A DNA stretch of 64,000 nucleotides, from assembly GCA_963719465.1 (NCBI GenBank), contig OY970386.1, forward strand, positions 2,250,716 to 2,314,715, given 5' to 3'. The stretch is from JALHUB01 sp963719465 (GTDB taxonomy: Bacteria > Chloroflexota > Dehalococcoidia > DSTF01 > JALHUB01). Under the pieces are notes generated by a model. The model did not search any database. It had not been told where the DNA came from and saw nothing but the letters and a program-made list of their open reading frames with translations. The first letter of the stretch is position 1. Each line of letters opens with the position of its first letter. Positions 60,370 to 64,000 of this stretch are shown piece after piece. A program made the position numbers and the translations under genes.

Positions 60370-61105
60370 ATGATGCACGCAATTCTCAGGCCGAAAGTGC
60401 TTTCCGTTCTTCTGACTGCCGCCCTCGCCGTCTGCGTCGGCGTTGGTATCGCCTGGTTACTAGCAAGGCCTAGTGGCAGCGCCACGTCCCAGAGCGGCGG
60501 CCCAAACGTACCCGACTTCTCGAAAATCCCTCTGACGCCGCCGTTTGCCATACCGACGGCGCTGGCCACGCCACTTACGGACCAGCAACGGAGCCTTGAG
60601 CCGCCGCCGGGTGATTTACCCACCCCGAGCGCTGCATCCCGAAATGCGGCGATACCTAACACCCGGAGCGTGCCGGAGGGGTGGAAAGTCTACGACAACC
60701 CCAAGTTCCAATACACTATTGCCCTGCCGCCGGACTGGCAAACGGATATGAAGCCGGAGGGGGGCTATTTCGTAATACGTAACGCGGCAGATGTCGCGTC
60801 CACTGCGACAATCGTGCCGGGTGCGGCGGCAGGGGATTTTGTTGGTATGTTAAGGATTGCCGTCGTCGGCCCCGTGACGGACCGTCTGTCGCAACCTAAC
60901 ACCTCCTTCGGCAATTACCCCGGCGTAACCTGGGAGGGGGCAAACGAGGCAGACAAGGAGTACGGCATCGCCAACACTATTCATTTCGCCTTCGCAAGGG
61001 GCGATCTCGTCTTCTACGGCGACGTAAATCTGCGGCAGGAAGGATATTCGGACGCGACCGTACAAACCGTGTATCAGATTCTTCGGCACCATCACGCCCT
61101 ACTGA
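60370..61105 (+). CDS. Secreted protein, pair 2 small member, one-base frameshift at the 3' end
   Basis: Paralog of 40676 and 61440. It starts at ATG 60370 with GGAGGTG upstream. The frame shifts by one extra base at GATTCT near 61078, seven codons before the expected end; with the base removed it ends GTITPY at 61105 like its paralogs (245 residues). As written the frame runs on into the next gene. Its first 120 bases are almost the same as copy 1 and its next 220 almost the same as copy 3, so it is a mosaic. Confidence 0.75.
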
Positions 61106-61116
61106 AGGAGCAGGAT

Positions 61117-61374
61117 ATGGTGCGAAGGAGCGGGTTGTTCACAGTTGTTGCGGCATTGTCCGCCGCCGCCGCCTTCCCCTTCCTATCTTCCTCGCGTCCG
61201 GCATGGTCATTCAGGCTCGCCCCCGGGGAGTTCTGGAGCTTGCCCTGGGCGGCTGGAACAAGCCATATCGTTGGCGGATATGGCTACAATGACCAGGGCA
61301 ACGGAACCGACGAACCCGGCCACTACGACGCCAGTCGAGAGCACCGGAACAGACTCAAACGGAAGCTACATTGA
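61117..61374 (+). pseudogene. Truncated M23-type protein, pair 2
   Basis: 85 codons from ATG 61117 (AAGGAG upstream). It begins MVRRSGLFTVVAALSAAAAF and matches the signal peptide and first part of the M23 paralogs up to GTSHIVGGYGYNDQGN, then loses similarity before any zinc ligand and stops at 61374. The stop lies inside the TTGACA box of the next promoter. Confidence 0.75.
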
Positions 61375-61398
61375 CAAGCGTGACGAAACGGGTATGAT
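61371..61398 (+). promoter_or_regulatory. Strong promoter of secreted gene pair 3
   Basis: TTGACA (61371-61376), a 16-base spacer and TATGAT (61393-61398). It overlaps the end of the truncated gene. Confidence 0.75.
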
Positions 61399-61439
61399 TC
61401 GATATTAGCGGCCGCTGGCGAACAAGGAGGTGGCTTTTC

Positions 61440-62177
61440 ATGAAACGAATGCTCCGGCCTAAGATCCTCTCGATCGTCTTCACCATCGTCGCGGCGGTGG
61501 CCCTTGGCGTCGGCATAGCGTGGACGCTGGCCAGACCCAGCGGCAGCGCCACGTCCCAGAGCGGCGGCCCAAACGTGCCCGACTTCTCGAAAATCCCTCT
61601 GACGCCGCCGTTTGCCATACCGACGGCGCTGGCCACGCCACTTACGGACCAGCAACGGAGCCTTGAGCCGCCGCCGGGTGATTTGCCCACCCCGAGTGCA
61701 GCAGCCCGAAATGCGGCGATACCTAACACCCGGAGCGTGCCGGAGGGGTGGAAAGTCTACGACAACCCAAAATTCCAATACACGTTTGCTCTTCCGCCGG
61801 ACTGGCAGACTGACATGCCAGCGCAGGGTGGGTTCTTTTCAATTAGCAACCCGGCGGCCCTTGGATCTAACACCGCGGGGACGATCGTTCCTGGAGTTGC
61901 CGGCGGAAGCTTCAGCGGCAGATTACGGATCGCTGCGGATGGATACGTTATCGATCATCTATCGCAGCTTAACACCTCTTTCGGTGGGTACCCCGGTGCT
62001 GTATGGCAGGGGGCGAGTGAGGCGGATCAGGAGTATGGGATCGCCAACACGGTGCAGTTCGCATTTGCCAGAGGGGACCTGGTGTTCCAAGGGTTCATTA
62101 ACTTCCGGGTGGAGGGTTATTCCGATTCTAGCCTCCAAACGGCCTACGACATCTTCAGTACGATTACCCCGTATTGA
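61440..62177 (+). CDS. Secreted protein, pair 3 small member (GWKVYDNP family)
   Basis: 245 residues from ATG 61440 (AAGGAGGTG upstream). Signal/anchor helix (ILSIVFTIVAAVALGVGIAW), Pro/Thr linker (TPLTDQQRSLEPPPGDLPTP) and a domain from GWKVYDNPKFQYTFALPPDW to STITPY. It is the intact partner of the M23-type gene that starts 12 bases later. Function unknown; the fixed pairing in three copies suggests the two proteins act together at the surface. Confidence 0.78.
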   Translation: MKRMLRPKILSIVFTIVAAVALGVGIAWTLARPSGSATSQSGGPNVPDFSKIPLTPPFAIPTALATPLTDQQRSLEPPPGDLPTPSAAARNAAIPNTRSVPEGWKVYDNPKFQYTFALPPDWQTDMPAQGGFFSISNPAALGSNTAGTIVPGVAGGSFSGRLRIAADGYVIDHLSQLNTSFGGYPGAVWQGASEADQEYGIANTVQFAFARGDLVFQGFINFRVEGYSDSSLQTAYDIFSTITPY

Positions 62178-62189
62178 CGGAGGAGTGCG

Positions 62190-63755
62190 ATGTTGCGAAC
62201 GGTGGCTCTATTCATGGGGCTGGCCGGTCTGTCCGCAGCCGTGGCTTTCCCGCTCCTTTCTCGCTCTCACCAAGCGTCCTCCTATAGCCTGAACCCTTAT
62301 GAGTTCTGGAGGTTACCGTGGTTTGCCGGCACCAGCCTGCAGGTATCTGGGAACGGGTATGGGGAAGACACCCATGTCGGCATCAACGCCCACGCCCTCG
62401 ACTTCGGAATCAAGGGAGTGGGGATCGAAGGCATGGGCATAGTGGCAGCCCAAGAGGGCCGGGTTGGAACCACCGTCAGCAACAATCCACAATGCGGTCC
62501 CCAATACGGCGCGGGCAACTACGTGGAAATCGAGGACGATGGGGGTTTCGTGTCAAGGTACGATCATCTCAGCGCGGTGGGAAGGAACACGGGTGACTAC
62601 ATTGAGCCCGGGTGGATCATTGGGCAGGCAGGGCATACCGGGTATACGGATTCTGGCGATCCACTTCATCCGTGTGAACCGCTGGGTGCACATCTACATT
62701 TTCGCATTACAGGCTGCCCGGGAGCGAGTGACAACTGCATCCCGGAGCCGATGTCCGATCAATGCGGGCCGTGGCCGTCGCAGGGCATAGGGATCTATTG
62801 TGACCTTCAAGGCGACCTCAACGGAGACGGCTATCCGGAGTACGCATTTAGCGCCGACCCATCCTCAAGTGATCCATCTTGGAAGAACAACTGGCATGAT
62901 TCAGATAACGCCGGGGTCGGCTATTACTCCAACGGCGTAGAGGACAAGGACATTGAGGAGCGATACCGGTTCCAGGGAGGCGGCTATGGCGGCTACAACG
63001 TCGTGGGCAAACCGATAAGCTTCTACGGGACGTCCGCCTACGTTTTCCGCAGGAATCTGGCTGGATACGGTGGGGCAATGCAATACCTTGAGAGTCCTAA
63101 GGAGCAATTTGGCATCAGCATTATCGCGCACGGCGATGGCGTGCAGCCGGCCCCGTCAGACGACCAGAAGTCGGCTGCCTTCTGGATATACGGTGACTTC
63201 TGGTCCGCGTACGTTCAAAATCGTCAAGGGACTGGCACGCCATGGATGGACTACATCGGCTATCCGACGAGCTCGGAGGCGGACGAGCAGTGTGGCTACT
63301 ATGTGGGACTGTACCAGCAGTTTCAGGGTGGTGCGATAATGACCTTCTGTTCGGGAAACGGCCTCGGTGCGACGCCCGGGGTTACGTATGTATACGTGGC
63401 AGGCGAACAAAAATACATGAAGGCCGCTTCGGTTCCCCCGGCACCACCGACGCCGACGCGCATACCAACTCGAACGCGCACGCCCACGCCGGTACGAACG
63501 GCGACGTTCATACCGGTGGCCAGCGCAACTGTGGGGTCGGGTCCAACCGCCACCACCGGGCCCACGCCCACTGCGACCAGCACCCCGCGTATCATCCCCG
63601 TCGGTGGGCTGGCGGAGGCGCCGGAGCATATGGGGGGGACGCATGGCGGCGGACCGCCGGCCGGCGAAATCGCGATGCTTGCGGGAGTCGCGCTTGTTGT
63701 TGTGACGGCTGGCGGGTGGTACGCGTGGGGGCGATTAGGGCGTCAGCGACGGTAG
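62190..63755 (+). CDS. Secreted M23-peptidase-like protein with LGFP-like repeats and C-terminal anchor
   Basis: 521 residues, the only full copy. Signal peptide; M23-like domain with NAHALDFGIKGVGIEGMG, GNYVEIEDDGGFVSRYDHLS and GAHLHFRITGCP (zinc ligands H, D and H-x-H); a region with LGFP-like repeats (WMDYIGYPTSSEADEQCGYY, LYQQFQGGAIMTF); a Thr/Pro linker (TPTRIPTRTRTPTPVRTATF); and the anchor VGGLAEAPEHMGG plus helix and basic tail. It may cut peptidoglycan-like or other surface peptides. Its end overlaps the convergent uvrB end. Confidence 0.8.
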   Translation: MLRTVALFMGLAGLSAAVAFPLLSRSHQASSYSLNPYEFWRLPWFAGTSLQVSGNGYGEDTHVGINAHALDFGIKGVGIEGMGIVAAQEGRVGTTVSNNPQCGPQYGAGNYVEIEDDGGFVSRYDHLSAVGRNTGDYIEPGWIIGQAGHTGYTDSGDPLHPCEPLGAHLHFRITGCPGASDNCIPEPMSDQCGPWPSQGIGIYCDLQGDLNGDGYPEYAFSADPSSSDPSWKNNWHDSDNAGVGYYSNGVEDKDIEERYRFQGGGYGGYNVVGKPISFYGTSAYVFRRNLAGYGGAMQYLESPKEQFGISIIAHGDGVQPAPSDDQKSAAFWIYGDFWSAYVQNRQGTGTPWMDYIGYPTSSEADEQCGYYVGLYQQFQGGAIMTFCSGNGLGATPGVTYVYVAGEQKYMKAASVPPAPPTPTRIPTRTRTPTPVRTATFIPVASATVGSGPTATTGPTPTATSTPRIIPVGGLAEAPEHMGGTHGGGPPAGEIAMLAGVALVVVTAGGWYAWGRLGRQRR

Positions 63756-64000
63756 CGGCCGCGGCCGCGACGACCACCATCGTTGCGGTATAGCGGACCG
63801 GGGCGACCGGCAGCCTTCGCGAACTCGTGGAGGGCGTCGGGCTCGCTGACGAGTTGCTTGCGTAGCTCCAGGATTTCGTCGCGGAGGAGGGCCGCCCGCT
63901 CGAACTCGAGCTGCTTCGCCGCCGCCTTCATCTGGCTCTCCAGATCGGCGATGACGCGCGGCAGCTCCTCCTTCGGCAAGGCGCCGGTCGAGTAGGGTGC
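63743..64000 (-). CDS. uvrB: Excinuclease ABC subunit B, C-terminal part (5' end outside window)
   Basis: 85 codons visible. APYSTGALPKEELPRVIADL is followed by ESQMKAAAKQLEFERAALLR and DEILELRKQL, the UVR domain that pairs with UvrC, and a basic Gly/Arg tail. The open frame reaches the window edge, so the helicase part lies outside. It converges with and overlaps the M23-type gene by 13 bases. Confidence 0.88.
   Translation of the reverse strand, partial: APYSTGALPKEELPRVIADLESQMKAAAKQLEFERAALLRDEILELRKQLVSEPDALHEFAKAAGRPGPLYRNDGGRRGRGRYRR

Noticed and set aside
60370..61374. A 334-residue fusion of the small secreted protein with an M23-type start
   Set aside because: Removing one base at GATTCT restores the GTITPY end found in both paralogs, followed by a ribosome site and ATG for the next gene.

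Overview
This is a GC-rich bacterial chromosome segment, most likely from a Chloroflexota lineage and perhaps Dehalococcoidia. That placement is inferred from several traits: an archaeal-type phosphoglycerate mutase, HisZ-dependent histidine synthesis, Thr/Pro-rich (TPT) linkers in secreted proteins, and a serine-recombinase-like gene between a zinc-ribbon gene and an RNase H gene. A 16S or marker-gene tree would be needed to settle it. Layout. Positions 1-8.7 kb (minus strand) hold a partial membrane glycosyltransferase, dapF, a frameshifted DinB gene, miaA, tpiA, apgM, pgk, a polyprenyl synthase, rpiB and a Sua5-type gene. Positions 8.8-16.3 kb (plus) hold guaA and the purine genes purD, purE, purB, purC and purS, with a cupin and a membrane protein among them. 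Positions 16.3-24.7 kb (minus) hold a lipoprotein and the histidine genes hisZ, hisG, hisD, hisC and hisB, mixed with a second lipoprotein and a phospholipase-like gene; hisG is a tandem fusion of two HisG domains. Positions 24.9-33.2 kb hold an NfeD protease/SPFH pair, RNase H, birA, murE, the RNase P RNA, a second RNase H, a degenerate serine recombinase and a zinc-ribbon coiled-coil gene. Positions 33.3-40.5 kb (plus) hold DUF177-rpmF-fabD-nusB-acpP, tatA/B-tatC, a type-4 uracil-DNA glycosylase and ftsK. From 40.6 kb onward lies a family of secreted proteins: three copies of a gene pair (a small secreted protein plus an M23/LGFP-type protein) and a beta-propeller protein, sharing strong TTGACA-16 bp-TATnnT promoters and a C-terminal anchor. 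The window ends in uvrB. The main accessory feature is a 14,465 bp element at about 42,463-56,933 inserted in the first M23 gene. It has lower GC, and almost all its genes lie on the minus strand with overlapping stop/start codons. It encodes a large serine integrase, an XRE regulator, an O-like replication protein whose gene contains 21-bp iterons, two HNH proteins, a GIY-YIG protein, a prohead-protease-like and a MuF-like head protein, a tandem-RRM-like protein and many small zinc-ribbon proteins. No terminase, portal, major capsid or tail gene was recognised, so it looks like a phage satellite or plasmid-phage hybrid. Removing it between two TGAGGC copies restores a 519-residue host protein. 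Joining its own ends makes the integrase frame run through attP and end in an ATGA overlap with the first gene of the element's operon. Three families of short palindromic repeats are scattered through the chromosomal part, some inside coding sequence or flanked by duplicated gene starts. Five genes carry a single extra base, four of them at the hexamer GATTCT, which may be systematic assembly error.
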